A stretch of 64,000 bases of DNA from Haloarcula salina (GTDB lineage Archaea > Halobacteriota > Halobacteria > Halobacteriales > Haloarculaceae), in NCBI RefSeq assembly GCF_010119195.1, contig NZ_WRXL01000006.1, forward strand, positions 62,001-126,000, in the 5' to 3' direction. The position numbers and the translations under genes were made by a program. Each line of letters begins with the position of its first letter. Position 1 is the first letter of the stretch. Positions 42,279 through 50,854 of the stretch are shown piece by piece. The notes under the pieces are model-generated. The model made no database searches. It was given only the letters and a program-made list of their open reading frames with translations, and was not told where the DNA came from.

Positions 42279-42300
42279 CTAACAGACATATGTCTGTTAG
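42279..42300. promoter_or_regulatory. Perfect 22-bp palindrome
   Basis: CTAACAGACAT followed at once by its exact reverse complement. It lies 88 bases upstream of the SMC-related gene and 136 bases upstream of ptfC, in the divergent intergenic region. The size and uninterrupted symmetry suit a dimeric repressor operator (TetR, MarR or GntR type). Confidence 0.6.
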
Positions 42301-42435
42301 TCTATGGCTCGCCGGCGACTAGTTCCAGTCACAAACAATCGTGCAAATCCATATAGCGAGCAAATACAGTGAAGAACGCGCAGAAACACGTACGCTTATC
42401 TATCCCCTTCTATGTAGCTGTCTCCGTCGGACACA

Positions 42436-43572
42436 ATGGCACAAAACAGAGCAGAGAGCGCCCTGCGCTCTCACGTGACCTCCGTCAAGGAGGACCTGAT
42501 GACGGGCGTATCGTTCATGATCCCCTTCGTGACCATCGGCGGGATCTTCCTGGCCGTCGCGTACGCGGTGGGAGACACGCAGGCGGTCTTCGACAACACC
42601 GGGTCGGCCGGCTGGTTCCTGGCCCAGATCGGCGTCGCGGGGCTGACCATCATGGTCCCGATCCTCGGTGGCTACATCGCGTACGCTATCGCGGACCGCC
42701 CGGGGCTCGCGCCGGGCTTCCTGCTGGCGTACATCCTCCAGCAGGGGACCGTCGTCTCGGAGGCGGCGACGGTCATCGGTCTCTCCGGCGGCGAGGCCGG
42801 CGCGGGCTACCTCGGCGCGATTGTGGCCGGACTGCTCGCGGGCTACGTCGCGCGCTTCTTCAAGAACCTCGAAGTGCCCGAGTTCATCCAGCCGATGATG
42901 CCGGTGTTGCTCATCCCGGTGGCGACGATGGCGGTCCTGACGCCCATCATGCTGTTCGTGCTGGGCGTCCCCGTCGCGCTCGCCAACGAGGCGCTGACCT
43001 CCTTCCTGCAGTCGATGCGCGGCGGGCAGGCCATCGTCGTGGGCCTCATCCTCGGCGGGATGATGGCCTTCGACATGGGCGGTCCCGTCAACAAGGTCTC
43101 CTACGTGTTCGCGACCGGGCTCATCACGGAGGAGATCTACGCGCCGATGGCCGCGGTCATGATCGGCGGGATGATCCCCCCGATCGGTCTGGCGCTCTCG
43201 AACTTCATCGCGCCCCACAAGTACGCGGCAGAGATGTACGAGAACGCAAAGAGCGGCGTCGTGCTGGGCTTCTCGTTCATCACGGAGGGCGCGATTCCGT
43301 ACGCCGCCGCCGACCCGCTCCGGGTCATCCCGGCCATCGTCGCCGGGAGCGCCGTCGGCGGCGGGATGTCGATGGCGCTGGGCGTGACGATGCCCGCGCC
43401 CCACGGCGGCATCTTCGTCATCCCGCTGTCGAACAAGCCGCTCATGTTCCTCGCGAGCATCGTCGTCGGCTCACTGGTCACGGCCGTCATCGCGACGGTC
43501 ATCAAGCCCGACTTCGAGGACCGCGTCGACACGGGCGCCGAAGCGAGCACCGCACAGCCGACCGACGACTGA
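42436..43572 (+). CDS. ptfC: PTS fructose-type EIIC permease
   Basis: A 378-residue membrane protein with about eight to nine membrane segments. It is a fructose-family EIIC: an early MTGVSFMIPFVTIGGIFLAV segment, and the conserved loop GGPVNKVSYVFATGLI, then the later GFSFITEGAIPYAAADPLRVIP signature around the sugar site. It takes up sugar with phosphorylation by EIIB. The Haloferax counterpart imports fructose. CTTATCTAT at 42395-42403 gives a very short leader. It is first in the operon ptfC-ptfA-ptsH-ptsI-ptfB. Confidence 0.93.
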   Translation: MAQNRAESALRSHVTSVKEDLMTGVSFMIPFVTIGGIFLAVAYAVGDTQAVFDNTGSAGWFLAQIGVAGLTIMVPILGGYIAYAIADRPGLAPGFLLAYILQQGTVVSEAATVIGLSGGEAGAGYLGAIVAGLLAGYVARFFKNLEVPEFIQPMMPVLLIPVATMAVLTPIMLFVLGVPVALANEALTSFLQSMRGGQAIVVGLILGGMMAFDMGGPVNKVSYVFATGLITEEIYAPMAAVMIGGMIPPIGLALSNFIAPHKYAAEMYENAKSGVVLGFSFITEGAIPYAAADPLRVIPAIVAGSAVGGGMSMALGVTMPAPHGGIFVIPLSNKPLMFLASIVVGSLVTAVIATVIKPDFEDRVDTGAEASTAQPTDD

Positions 43573-43586
43573 CGACACACCACACA

Positions 43587-44063
43587 ATGACAGACGCAAT
43601 CGAAGCGGACGACATCGACGAACTGATCCCGGCGAGCCACATCTCGCTGACTGAACCGCCCGCGGAGAAGGAGGCCTGCATCGAGTACCTGCTGGACCTG
43701 CTGGTCGAGGCCGGACGAGTCGAGGACCGCGAGACGGCGCTCGCCGCGCTGCTGGAGCGCGAGTCCGAGACCACCACCGGCGTCGGAATGGGCATCGGCA
43801 TCCCCCACGCGAAGACCGACGCAGTGAGCCGCCCCTCGCTCGCGTTCGCCCGCTCAGAAGACGGCGTCGACTTCGGCTCGATGGACGGCGAGCCGGCGAC
43901 GCTCATCTTCATGATCCTCGTGCCGGCCTCGGGCAGCGAGGACCACCTCAAGATCCTCAGTTCGCTCTCGCGGGGCCTGATGCACGAGGAGGTCCGCGAC
44001 GACCTCCACGCGGCCGAGGACGAGGCCGCCGTCCAGGACGCGCTCCGGGAGGCCATCGCATGA
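43587..44063 (+). CDS. ptfA: PTS fructose-type EIIA
   Basis: A 158-residue cytoplasmic phosphocarrier. The phosphorylated His is H74 in GMGIGIPHAKTD, with the downstream LIFMILVPASGSEDHLKILSSLSRGL segment typical of fructose/mannitol EIIA. It passes phosphate from HPr to EIIB. It starts 14 bases after ptfC and its stop overlaps the ptsH start. Its own N-terminal tail (TDAIEADDIDELIPASHISL) is standard. Confidence 0.94.
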   Translation: MTDAIEADDIDELIPASHISLTEPPAEKEACIEYLLDLLVEAGRVEDRETALAALLERESETTTGVGMGIGIPHAKTDAVSRPSLAFARSEDGVDFGSMDGEPATLIFMILVPASGSEDHLKILSSLSRGLMHEEVRDDLHAAEDEAAVQDALREAIA

Positions 44064-44338
44064 GTCGCGAGCGCGTCGTCACCATCGTCCCCGAGGCGGG
44101 CCTGCACGCCCGCCCGGCCTCCGCGTTCGTCAAGGCCGTCACCGACCACGACGCCGAGGTCTCGGCCGGGCCGCCGGACGGCGACCTCGTGCAGGCCGGG
44201 AGCATGATCGCCGTCACCAGCCTCGGGGCCGGCCAGGGCGACGACCTCAGGCTGGTCGCCGAGGGGCCCGACGCCGAGGCCGTCCTCGACGAACTGGAAC
44301 GGATCCTCACCACGCCCGAGGAGGAACTGGACGCCTGA
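44060..44338 (+). CDS. ptsH: PTS phosphocarrier protein HPr
   Basis: A 92-residue HPr. The active His is H16 in PEAGLHARPAS, and S48 in QAGSMIAVTSLGA lies where bacterial HPr carries the regulatory serine. Whether a kinase acts on it is not known; none is seen in this window. It has a short acidic tail. Its ATG overlaps the ptfA stop (ATGA) and ptsI begins two bases later. Confidence 0.94.
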   Translation: MSRERVVTIVPEAGLHARPASAFVKAVTDHDAEVSAGPPDGDLVQAGSMIAVTSLGAGQGDDLRLVAEGPDAEAVLDELERILTTPEEELDA

Positions 44339-44340
44339 CG

Positions 44341-46023
44341 ATGGCCCAGCGCACGCTCCGGGGGACCGGCGCGACGCCCCGCTCTGGCGTCGGGACGGTC
44401 GTCTGGTACGGCCGCGACATCTCGCTTCCGGACCCCGACGGCGCGGTCGACCCCGAGGCCGAAATCGAGCGGTTCGCCGACGCCGTCGGGACGGCGCGCG
44501 CCGAACTGGAAGCCGAGCGCGAGGCGACGGCCGAACGGGTCGGCGAGAGCGAGGCCGCCGTCTTCGACGCCCACATCCAGTTCCTCGAAGACCCGACCAT
44601 CGAGGACGCCGTCGAGACGAGCATCAGCGACGGCCTGGACGCGGCGAACGCCGTCGACGACGCCTTCGGCGAGCACATCGAGCAGTTCGAGGGAATGGAC
44701 GGCCGGATGGCCGAGCGCGCGGACGACCTCCGGGACGTTCGCGACCGGCTCCTCCGACTGCTGACGGACGGCGAGCGCGTCGACCTCAGCGACCTGCCCG
44801 AGGGCAGCGTCGTGCTGGCCGAGCGACTGACCCCCAGCGACACGGCCCAACTCGATCCCGAGCGCGTCGCCGGCTTCGCGACGGTCACCGGCGGGCGGAC
44901 CTCCCACGCGGCGATCTTCGCCCGCTCGCTCGCGCTGCCGGCCGTCGTCGGCGTCGGCGACGAACTGGAGACCGTCGAGGAAGAGACCGAGGTCGTCGTC
45001 GACGGCGACGGGGGACGACTGCTCGTCGGGCCGGACGACGACGAGCACGAGGCCGCCGCGGCGGACTCGGGCGCGACCGTCGTCGAGGGCGCGGTCGAGA
45101 CGGCCGACGGCCGAGAGATCGAGGTCGCGGCGAACGTCGGCCGTCCCGAGGAACTCGAACCCGCGGCGGACCGCGGGGCCGACGGCGTCGGTCTCTACCG
45201 GACCGAGTTCCTCTTCCTCGACCGGGAGACGCCGCCCTCGGAGGACGAGCAGTACGAGGCCGTACGGGAAGCGCTCGACACCTTCCCCGAGGGCCGCGTC
45301 GTCGTCCGCACGCTGGACATCGGGGGCGACAAGCGCATCCCCTACCTCGACCTGCCCGAGGAGGAGAACCCCTTCCTCGGCGAGCGGGGCATCCGGCGCT
45401 CGCTCGACCCCGATTCGGACCTGTTCGCGACGCAGCTCCGCGCGCTCCTGCGCGCCGCCGCCGACGGGGCGGGCGACCTCGCGGTCATGTTCCCGCTCGT
45501 CGCCACGGTCGAGGAGCTCGACGCCGCGCTGGCCGCGCTCGACGACGCGCTCGACGACCTCGAAGCCCGCGGCGTCGACGCCGAGCGACCCGAAGTCGGC
45601 GTGATGATCGAGACGCCGAGCGCCGTGTTCGTGGCCGACGAACTCGCCGCGCGCGTGGACTTCCTCTCCATCGGCACGAACGACCTCACGCAGTACGTGA
45701 TGGCCGCCGACCGGGAGAACGAGCGCGTCGGCGACCTCCACGACCCGACGCATCCGGGCGTGCTCCGGGCCATCCACCGCACGGTCGAGGCTGCCCACGC
45801 CGCGGACGCCTGGGTCGGGATGTGCGGCGAGATGGCCGGCGACCCCGACCTGACGGAACTGCTGGTCGGCCTCGGTCTCGACGAACTCAGCATGAGCGCC
45901 GTCACGATTCCCGACGTGAAAGCCGCCGTCCGGGAGACGGAGTACAGCACCGCGAGCGAGCTGGCCGACGCCGCTCGCTTCGCCGCAACGCGCAGCGCGG
46001 TTCACGACGCACTCACCCAATGA
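44341..46023 (+). CDS. ptsI: PTS enzyme I (PEP-protein phosphotransferase)
   Basis: A 560-residue enzyme. The N-terminal domain holds the phosphorylated His (about 189, GGRTSHAAIFARSLALPAVVG). The C-terminal PEP-binding barrel has GLYRTEFLFLDRE, LDIGGDKRIPY and FLSIGTNDLTQY, with catalytic Cys about 494 in GMCGEMAGDP. It transfers phosphate from PEP to HPr (EC 2.7.3.9). The length is close to bacterial EI. Its stop overlaps the start of ptfB, so all five subunits are translationally linked. Confidence 0.95.
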   Translation: MAQRTLRGTGATPRSGVGTVVWYGRDISLPDPDGAVDPEAEIERFADAVGTARAELEAEREATAERVGESEAAVFDAHIQFLEDPTIEDAVETSISDGLDAANAVDDAFGEHIEQFEGMDGRMAERADDLRDVRDRLLRLLTDGERVDLSDLPEGSVVLAERLTPSDTAQLDPERVAGFATVTGGRTSHAAIFARSLALPAVVGVGDELETVEEETEVVVDGDGGRLLVGPDDDEHEAAAADSGATVVEGAVETADGREIEVAANVGRPEELEPAADRGADGVGLYRTEFLFLDRETPPSEDEQYEAVREALDTFPEGRVVVRTLDIGGDKRIPYLDLPEEENPFLGERGIRRSLDPDSDLFATQLRALLRAAADGAGDLAVMFPLVATVEELDAALAALDDALDDLEARGVDAERPEVGVMIETPSAVFVADELAARVDFLSIGTNDLTQYVMAADRENERVGDLHDPTHPGVLRAIHRTVEAAHAADAWVGMCGEMAGDPDLTELLVGLGLDELSMSAVTIPDVKAAVRETEYSTASELADAARFAATRSAVHDALTQ

Positions 46024-46469
46024 AACTCGTCGCAGTCACGTCCTGCCCGACTGGGATCGCCCACAGTCAGATGGCAGCCGAGAACCTAGAACAGACAGCC
46101 GAACAGCTTGGCCACGACATCAAGGTCGAGGTCCAGGGCGCGATGGGCGCGGAGAACGAGCTCTCCGCGGCCGACATCGAAGCCGCCGACGCGGTCATCA
46201 TCGCGGCGGACACGGCGGTCAACCGGGACCGCTTCGAGAACGTCCCGCTCGTCAAGGGGACCGTCAAGGACGCCGTCAACGACGCCGAAGGCATGATCGA
46301 AGAGGCTCTCGCCGCCGCCGACGGCGACGCCAGTAGCGACGGTGCCAGCGCGGGCGGCTCCGACAAGTCAGACGCCGGCAGCGGTGGCGATACCGGCGGA
46401 CAGCAGCGCCGCCGCGGTGGCGACCGCTCCAAGAGCCTCGTCGCGCGGCTGAAGCGCCTGTTCAGTTGA
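46020..46469 (+). CDS. ptfB: PTS fructose-type EIIB with unusual C-terminal tail
   Basis: A 149-residue protein. Residues 1-100 are a standard fructose EIIB with phosphorylated C9 (TSCPTGIAHSQMAAE). It then continues with a Ser/Gly/Asp low-complexity linker (about 101-128). The end is a basic tail QRRRGGDRSKSLVARLKRLFS, which can form an amphipathic helix. Standard EIIB domains are about 100 residues, so the tail is extra. It may tether EIIB to the membrane near EIIC. It is the last gene of the operon. Confidence 0.93.
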   Translation: MKLVAVTSCPTGIAHSQMAAENLEQTAEQLGHDIKVEVQGAMGAENELSAADIEAADAVIIAADTAVNRDRFENVPLVKGTVKDAVNDAEGMIEEALAAADGDASSDGASAGGSDKSDAGSGGDTGGQQRRRGGDRSKSLVARLKRLFS

Positions 46470-46590
46470 TCCGATCTCCGCCGAACCACATCGTCGGTCG
46501 CCGATGCGAACACGAACGGCGTCGGCGACCGGTTCGGAGAAGCGAAGCCGGCTGATACCGATACCTCCACTCGCAGTCTCGCCCCACTGG

Positions 46591-47124
46591 TCACCCCTCG
46601 CGGACGGTGAACGTCTCGAGCCGGTAGGTGTCCTCGCCGGTCGGGTCGCCGGGGTTGACGCCGACCACCGACCGACTGCTCCAGTAGACCGTGATTCGGA
46701 CCCCGTCCGCGCTCCCCGCCGGGTCCACGTAGACGGTTTCACCGGCGTCCCACGTCGACCCGATGCCGACCTGCGGGGGATTGTTCCCCGACGACTCGGT
46801 GAACTTCTCCAGGCGACTCGCGTAGGCGTCGTTCGCGGGGGTCCCGTTGTCCGGCGACCCGCCGATGTCGAGGTCCGTCGAGCCAGTCACGTAGAGTTGC
46901 TCGGTCTCGGCCGCGTCGCCGGCGACCAGCGTGATCGCGACCGTCTGTTCGCCGCCGTCCGGGACGAGGTCGTGCGAGAGGTCCATGACCGGGGCCGTCG
47001 ACTGGAGACCGGACCCCATGTCGACGACGAAGACAGTCATCGTCGCGGCGAGAACGACCGTCACAGCGACCAGTAGAACGACGCTGATAACCGACGAGAC
47101 GCCCCGTGATCCCCAGTCACCCAT
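46591..47124 (-). CDS. Archaeal type IV pilin-like protein
   Basis: A 177-residue protein with a class III signal. MGDWGSRG is the short charged leader, and VSSVISVVLLVAVTVVLAATMTVFVV the hydrophobic stretch, so cleavage by PibD-type prepilin peptidase after Gly8 is predicted. The exported part is acidic and beta-rich (DLSHDLVPDGGEQTVAITLVAG...), as in the Pilin_N/DUF1628 group. The start at 47124 is chosen because the leader begins there and TATTTAC lies about 27 nt upstream. Longer in-frame starts would bury the signal. No assembly genes are nearby. Confidence 0.85.
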   Translation of the reverse strand: MGDWGSRGVSSVISVVLLVAVTVVLAATMTVFVVDMGSGLQSTAPVMDLSHDLVPDGGEQTVAITLVAGDAAETEQLYVTGSTDLDIGGSPDNGTPANDAYASRLEKFTESSGNNPPQVGIGSTWDAGETVYVDPAGSADGVRITVYWSSRSVVGVNPGDPTGEDTYRLETFTVREG

Positions 47125-47421
47125 CTGCCTCGAAAGAGGGGGAATGGGAAGTAAATACGTTTCGGGCAACTCAGGTCTCGTTCCCGAATCCCCCGCCCTC
47201 GCGGGGAGGCCGACGACCAGTGAAGGCACTCCGTCACCGCGCCCGCGACCGCGGCGATAGAGCGCTATAGAGATCTCAATAGCTACTCGTCGAAACGCTC
47301 ATAGAAACACCGATAAAGTTTCTCAGCAGTTTTCAGCCCGTCTCATGCGTTCGTGAAACGTCACGAAAAACAGCTAAAACGTCTCGCGGCCGGGGAAATC
47401 GTACTGAATCGACGCCAACGG

Positions 47422-47463
47422 TCTGTCCGTTATATGCGGGTATGGAGACATAGAACGGACAGA
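47422..47463 (+). promoter_or_regulatory. Promoter flanked by a perfect 10-bp inverted repeat
   Basis: TCTGTCCGTT (47422-47431) and AACGGACAGA (47454-47463) are exact reverse complements, 22 bases apart. The TATA-like TTATATG (47430-47436) starts in the left arm, and the right arm falls at the expected transcription start, nine bases before the ATG at 47472. Confidence 0.5.
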
Positions 47464-47471
47464 GCCCACTC

Positions 47472-47729
47472 ATGTCTACCTCCACGCCCTCCACCAGAGA
47501 ACGGCCGGACGCCGTCGCGACGAGTCAGAAGCTCGCGTCGGACGCCCTCGGCACGGTCACCGCGGCGGTCCGAGCGCTGGCCTTCTGGCTGACGATCCCG
47601 CTGCCGGCCGTGCTCGTCGTCACGCTCGTGTCGGGACTCGTCGCGTCCGCGCCGCTGGCCGTCGCCGGCCTCGTCGGACTGAACGTCGCCTGCGCCGTCG
47701 TCGGCCGGAACCACTCGCCGGAGGCATGA
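47472..47729 (+). CDS. Small two-helix membrane protein
   Basis: An 85-residue protein. A Ser/Thr-rich soluble N terminus is followed by two hydrophobic segments (TVTAAVRALAFWLTIPLPAVLVV and SAPLAVAGLVGLNVACAVVG). There is no known motif. Its stop overlaps the start of a zinc-ribbon gene (ATGA), so the two are made together. The promoter is framed by a perfect inverted repeat, suggesting specific control. Function unknown. Confidence 0.7.
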   Translation: MSTSTPSTRERPDAVATSQKLASDALGTVTAAVRALAFWLTIPLPAVLVVTLVSGLVASAPLAVAGLVGLNVACAVVGRNHSPEA

Positions 47730-47911
47730 CGCTCGAAGCCTCCCCCGCGCGAGCCGCGGCCGACGGCCGGACGAAGCGGACCCTGTTCTGTCCGACCTGC
47801 GGCCACGAGAGCGCGATGGACGACGGCTGGATCGACGACGACGGGACCGAGCGCCGTCGGCTGCTCTGTCCGGGCTGCGGCGACACGGTCGTCGACCGCC
47901 CCCGGCCCTGA
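47726..47911 (+). CDS. Small zinc-ribbon protein (61 aa)
   Basis: A 61-residue protein with two CxxC knuckles: FCPTCGHESAMDDGWIDD and LLCPGCGDTV. It is the typical haloarchaeal zinc micro-protein layout. It is translationally coupled to the small membrane protein upstream and followed after about 50 bases by another membrane protein, so the three may form one unit. No function can be assigned. Confidence 0.75.
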   Translation: MTLEASPARAAADGRTKRTLFCPTCGHESAMDDGWIDDDGTERRRLLCPGCGDTVVDRPRP

Positions 47912-47958
47912 CTCGTTCCGTCGCCACCGTTTTGCGGACTCAGGACCCACTGTCCGCC

Positions 47959-48318
47959 GTGCCGAATCTCCGTCGCGATGCCGCGTTCGCCGGGCTCTCT
48001 GGGGTGTGTCTGCTGGCGTCTCTGTTCCTGACCGGCGAAGCGGCCGCGCTGGGCTCGTTCCCGGCGGCCGCCGCCGGCGTCGGGGCGGCGCTCGCCCTCG
48101 AGGCGATGTTCGTCGCCGACACGCCGGTCCGGACGCTGTGGGAGCGCCGGGGGGTCAGGCTCGCGAGCGCGGCGGCGCTTGTCGCGGGCGCGCTCGGCCT
48201 CGCGACGGTCGGCGGGCCGCTCGTCGTCGCCGCCGCCTGCTGGGGGCTCGCGACGTACTTCGTCCTGCTCGTACTCGTTCTCGGGGGCTACTGGGGCGAC
48301 GCGGGGAGCGAACCGTGA
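47959..48318 (+). CDS. Hypothetical four-helix membrane protein
   Basis: About 119 residues, with four hydrophobic segments (LSGVCLLASLFLTGEAAAL; PAAAAGVGAALALEAMFV; LASAAALVAGALGLATVGG; AAACWGLATYFVLLVLVLGGYW). The GTG at 47959 gives the most natural N terminus (PNLRRDAAFAG). A TTG at 47932 would add nine residues. It is third in a possible small operon with the two preceding genes and converges with the LarA-like gene. I recognise no family. Confidence 0.65.
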   Translation: MPNLRRDAAFAGLSGVCLLASLFLTGEAAALGSFPAAAAGVGAALALEAMFVADTPVRTLWERRGVRLASAAALVAGALGLATVGGPLVVAAACWGLATYFVLLVLVLGGYWGDAGSEP

Positions 48319-48339
48319 CGGTGACAACCACCCAGAGCG

Positions 48340-49647
48340 TCAGTCTCCCGAGTCGGACGTGAACGTCGCAGTTCCGTCCTCGAAGGTCAGCGACTCGCGG
48401 GCGACGGCCTCGGCGGCGTCGGGGAGGTCCGCGACGACGGCCGCCGAGACGCGAAGGTCGGCGAGGTCCTGCGTGTTGCGGATCCAGACGATTCGGACCG
48501 TCTCGGGGTCGTAGCCACCGAGAGCGGTCAAGGCCGTCCGGAGGGCGAACTCGTCGTCGGGCGCGACCACGGGGAGCGTCGCCTTCGCCAGGGAGCCGCT
48601 GGTGAGCACGTTCGCGTAGGTCTTGTCCAGGTCGAGCTGGTCGATCGCCGCCTGCCGCGTGAGGTCCGCGAGACCGATGCCGGCCCCGTTGCCCTTCGTC
48701 GCCTCGGTGAGCCCGCGGGCGTACAGCAGCTTGACGGCCGGTTCGTCGGGGTCGGGCGCGTTGAGGACGCGGTAGCGGCCGACGACGTTCGTGTCCATCC
48801 CCGCGCCGGAGATCTCCTTGCCGAGTTCGTCGACGACGAGCAGGTCGATGTCGTCGACCGGGAGCGTCGCCATCTCGTCGTAGGCGCTCGCTAACAGGTC
48901 TGGCTCGCGGTCGAGGAACGATCCGACCGGGACGGCCTCGACGCGGGCGGTCTCCTCGTGGAAATTCTCCACGAGGGCGATGCCGCCGAGCAATGACAGG
49001 GCGGACTCGACGACGGGGAGCGCGGCCTCCAGCGTCTCGACGTACCCTTCCTGGATGGCCGTCGAATGGAACGCCTTCGCGCCGCGTTGCTTCCCCAGGC
49101 CGACGACGGACATCTTCGTCAGCCCGCTCTCGACGCGGCCGCTGTAGTTAGTGTGGGCCTTCACGCGGTTCACTACGAGGACGGCGTCCGCTTCCAGCGC
49201 CGCCGTCGAGACGTGGACCGTCATCTCGGTGTCGCCGACCGTCACCGATTCCAGTTCCTCGGTGTCCATCCCCGCGTCGATCGGTGCGTCGAGGCGGTCC
49301 TCGGTGATTTCGAGCGCCGACAGGACCTCGCGCTGGCCCTCGGCCGTCGCACCGCCGTGGCTCCCCATCGCGGGGACCACGACCGGCTCGAGCCCCCGCT
49401 CGCGGATAGATTCGACGACGGCCCGGGCGATGTCGTCGATGCGGTGGATGCCGCGGCTACCGACGGCGACGGCGACGGTGGCTCCCGCGTCGAGCCGGTC
49501 GAAGTCGAGGGCGTCGAGTTCGGCCCGGGCGGCCGCCACCGGATCCGCGACGCTGGCGGTCTCGGGGTCGTACCTGACCCGAGCGAACGCGGGGAGCGGC
49601 TGTGGTTCGATGAGGTCGTCCACGGCCGCTCGGTCGGGGAAGTCCAT
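48340..49647 (-). CDS. Lactate-racemase-domain (DUF2088/LarA-like) protein
   Basis: A 435-residue protein. The N-terminal half has VAVAVGSRGIHRIDDIARAVVESI and PAMGSHGGATAEGQ, as in DUF2088 proteins related to LarA. VVNRVKAHTNYSGRVESGLTKM contains a conserved Lys/His cluster in the nickel-pincer domain region. LarA racemises lactate with a nickel-pincer cofactor, but many relatives act on other 2-hydroxy acids and some are only distantly similar. The cofactor genes larBCE are not in this window. The ATG at 49647 starts at MDFPDRAAV. It follows the acyl-CoA dehydrogenase gene by 43 bases. Confidence 0.78.
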   Translation of the reverse strand: MDFPDRAAVDDLIEPQPLPAFARVRYDPETASVADPVAAARAELDALDFDRLDAGATVAVAVGSRGIHRIDDIARAVVESIRERGLEPVVVPAMGSHGGATAEGQREVLSALEITEDRLDAPIDAGMDTEELESVTVGDTEMTVHVSTAALEADAVLVVNRVKAHTNYSGRVESGLTKMSVVGLGKQRGAKAFHSTAIQEGYVETLEAALPVVESALSLLGGIALVENFHEETARVEAVPVGSFLDREPDLLASAYDEMATLPVDDIDLLVVDELGKEISGAGMDTNVVGRYRVLNAPDPDEPAVKLLYARGLTEATKGNGAGIGLADLTRQAAIDQLDLDKTYANVLTSGSLAKATLPVVAPDDEFALRTALTALGGYDPETVRIVWIRNTQDLADLRVSAAVVADLPDAAEAVARESLTFEDGTATFTSDSGD

Positions 49648-49690
49648 ACCGGACGAACGGCGGCGCGCCATACAAAATCCGCGATCGGCC

Positions 49691-50854
49691 TCACTCGAAC
49701 GCCGAGATGCCGGTCAGGTCGTGGCCGAGCACGAGCGAGTGGATGTCGTGGGTTCCCTCGTATGTGTAGACGGTCTCCATGTTCGTCAGGTGGCGCATCG
49801 GCGGGTAGTCGGCGGTGATGCCGTTCCCGCCGAGCATCTCGCGGGCGACGCGGGACTGCTCGCGGGCCATCCGGGCGTTGTGTCGCTTGGCCATCGACAC
49901 CTGCTCCGGCCGGAGGTCGCCCCGCTCTTTGAGGTCGGCAAGCCGGTGGGCGAGCAGTTGCCCCGTCGTGATCTGGGTCGCCATCTCCGCGAGCTTCTCC
50001 TGCTGGAGCTGGAAGCCGGCGACGGGGCGGCCGAACTGCTCGCGGTCTGTCGCGTACGCGCGTGCGGTCTCGAAGCAGTTTCTCGCGGCCCCCACCGTGC
50101 CCCAGGCGATGCCGTAGCGGGCCTGCGTGAGACAGGACAGCGGCCCCTTCATCCCCTCGACGCCCGGGAGGACGCTCCCCTCGGGGACGCGGACGTTCTG
50201 GAGCGCGATCTCGCCGGTGATCGAGGCGCGAAGGGAGAGTTTCTCGTCGATCTCGTTCGTCGTGACGCCGTCGCGGTCCGTCTCGACGAGGAAGCCCCGG
50301 ACCGGGTCGCCGTCGGCGGAGCGGTCGCGCGCCCACACCAGCGCGAGGTCGCTGATCGGCGCGTTCGTGATCCAGGTCTTCGACCCGTTGAGGACGTACC
50401 CGTCGCCGTCGCGCTCGGCGCTCGTCTCCATGCTCGCGGGGTCCGAGCCGTGTTCCGGTTCGGTGAGTCCGAAACAACCCACCCGCTCGCCCCTGCCGAG
50501 TGACGGGAGCCACCGTTCTTTCTGTGCCTCGCTGCCGTAGGCGTGGATCGGGTACATGACGAGCGCGCCCTGCACGCTGGCCATCGAACGGACGCCGCTG
50601 TCGCCCGCCTCCAGTTCCTGCATGAGGAGGCCGTACGCCGTCTCGCTGATCCCCGGCAGGTCGTACTCCTCGATAGTCGGCGCGTAGAACCCCAGTTCGC
50701 CCATCTGCGGGATGAGGTCGGTCGGGAACGTCCCGTCGAGCCAATGAGTCCCCACATCGGGCCTGACCTCCGACTCGACGAACTCGCGGGCGGTGTCGCG
50801 GACCATCCGCTCCTCCTCGCCGAGATCGGCCTCCAGGCCGAGGTAATCGATCAT
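49691..50854 (-). CDS. Acyl-CoA dehydrogenase, glutaryl-CoA-dehydrogenase-like
   Basis: A 387-residue flavoprotein. It has CFGLTEPEHGSDPASMET and TWITNAPISDLALVWAR for FAD and substrate. A SLRASITGEIALQNVRVPE segment and an end of ETVYTYEGTHDIHSLVLGHDLTG hold the catalytic Glu before G-T-H-D. The last two patterns are those of glutaryl-CoA dehydrogenases (lysine/aromatic degradation, EC 1.3.8.6), which oxidise and decarboxylate glutaryl-CoA to crotonyl-CoA. The substrate is inferred from motifs. It is upstream of and co-directional with the LarA-like gene. Confidence 0.9.
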   Translation of the reverse strand: MIDYLGLEADLGEEERMVRDTAREFVESEVRPDVGTHWLDGTFPTDLIPQMGELGFYAPTIEEYDLPGISETAYGLLMQELEAGDSGVRSMASVQGALVMYPIHAYGSEAQKERWLPSLGRGERVGCFGLTEPEHGSDPASMETSAERDGDGYVLNGSKTWITNAPISDLALVWARDRSADGDPVRGFLVETDRDGVTTNEIDEKLSLRASITGEIALQNVRVPEGSVLPGVEGMKGPLSCLTQARYGIAWGTVGAARNCFETARAYATDREQFGRPVAGFQLQQEKLAEMATQITTGQLLAHRLADLKERGDLRPEQVSMAKRHNARMAREQSRVAREMLGGNGITADYPPMRHLTNMETVYTYEGTHDIHSLVLGHDLTGISAFE

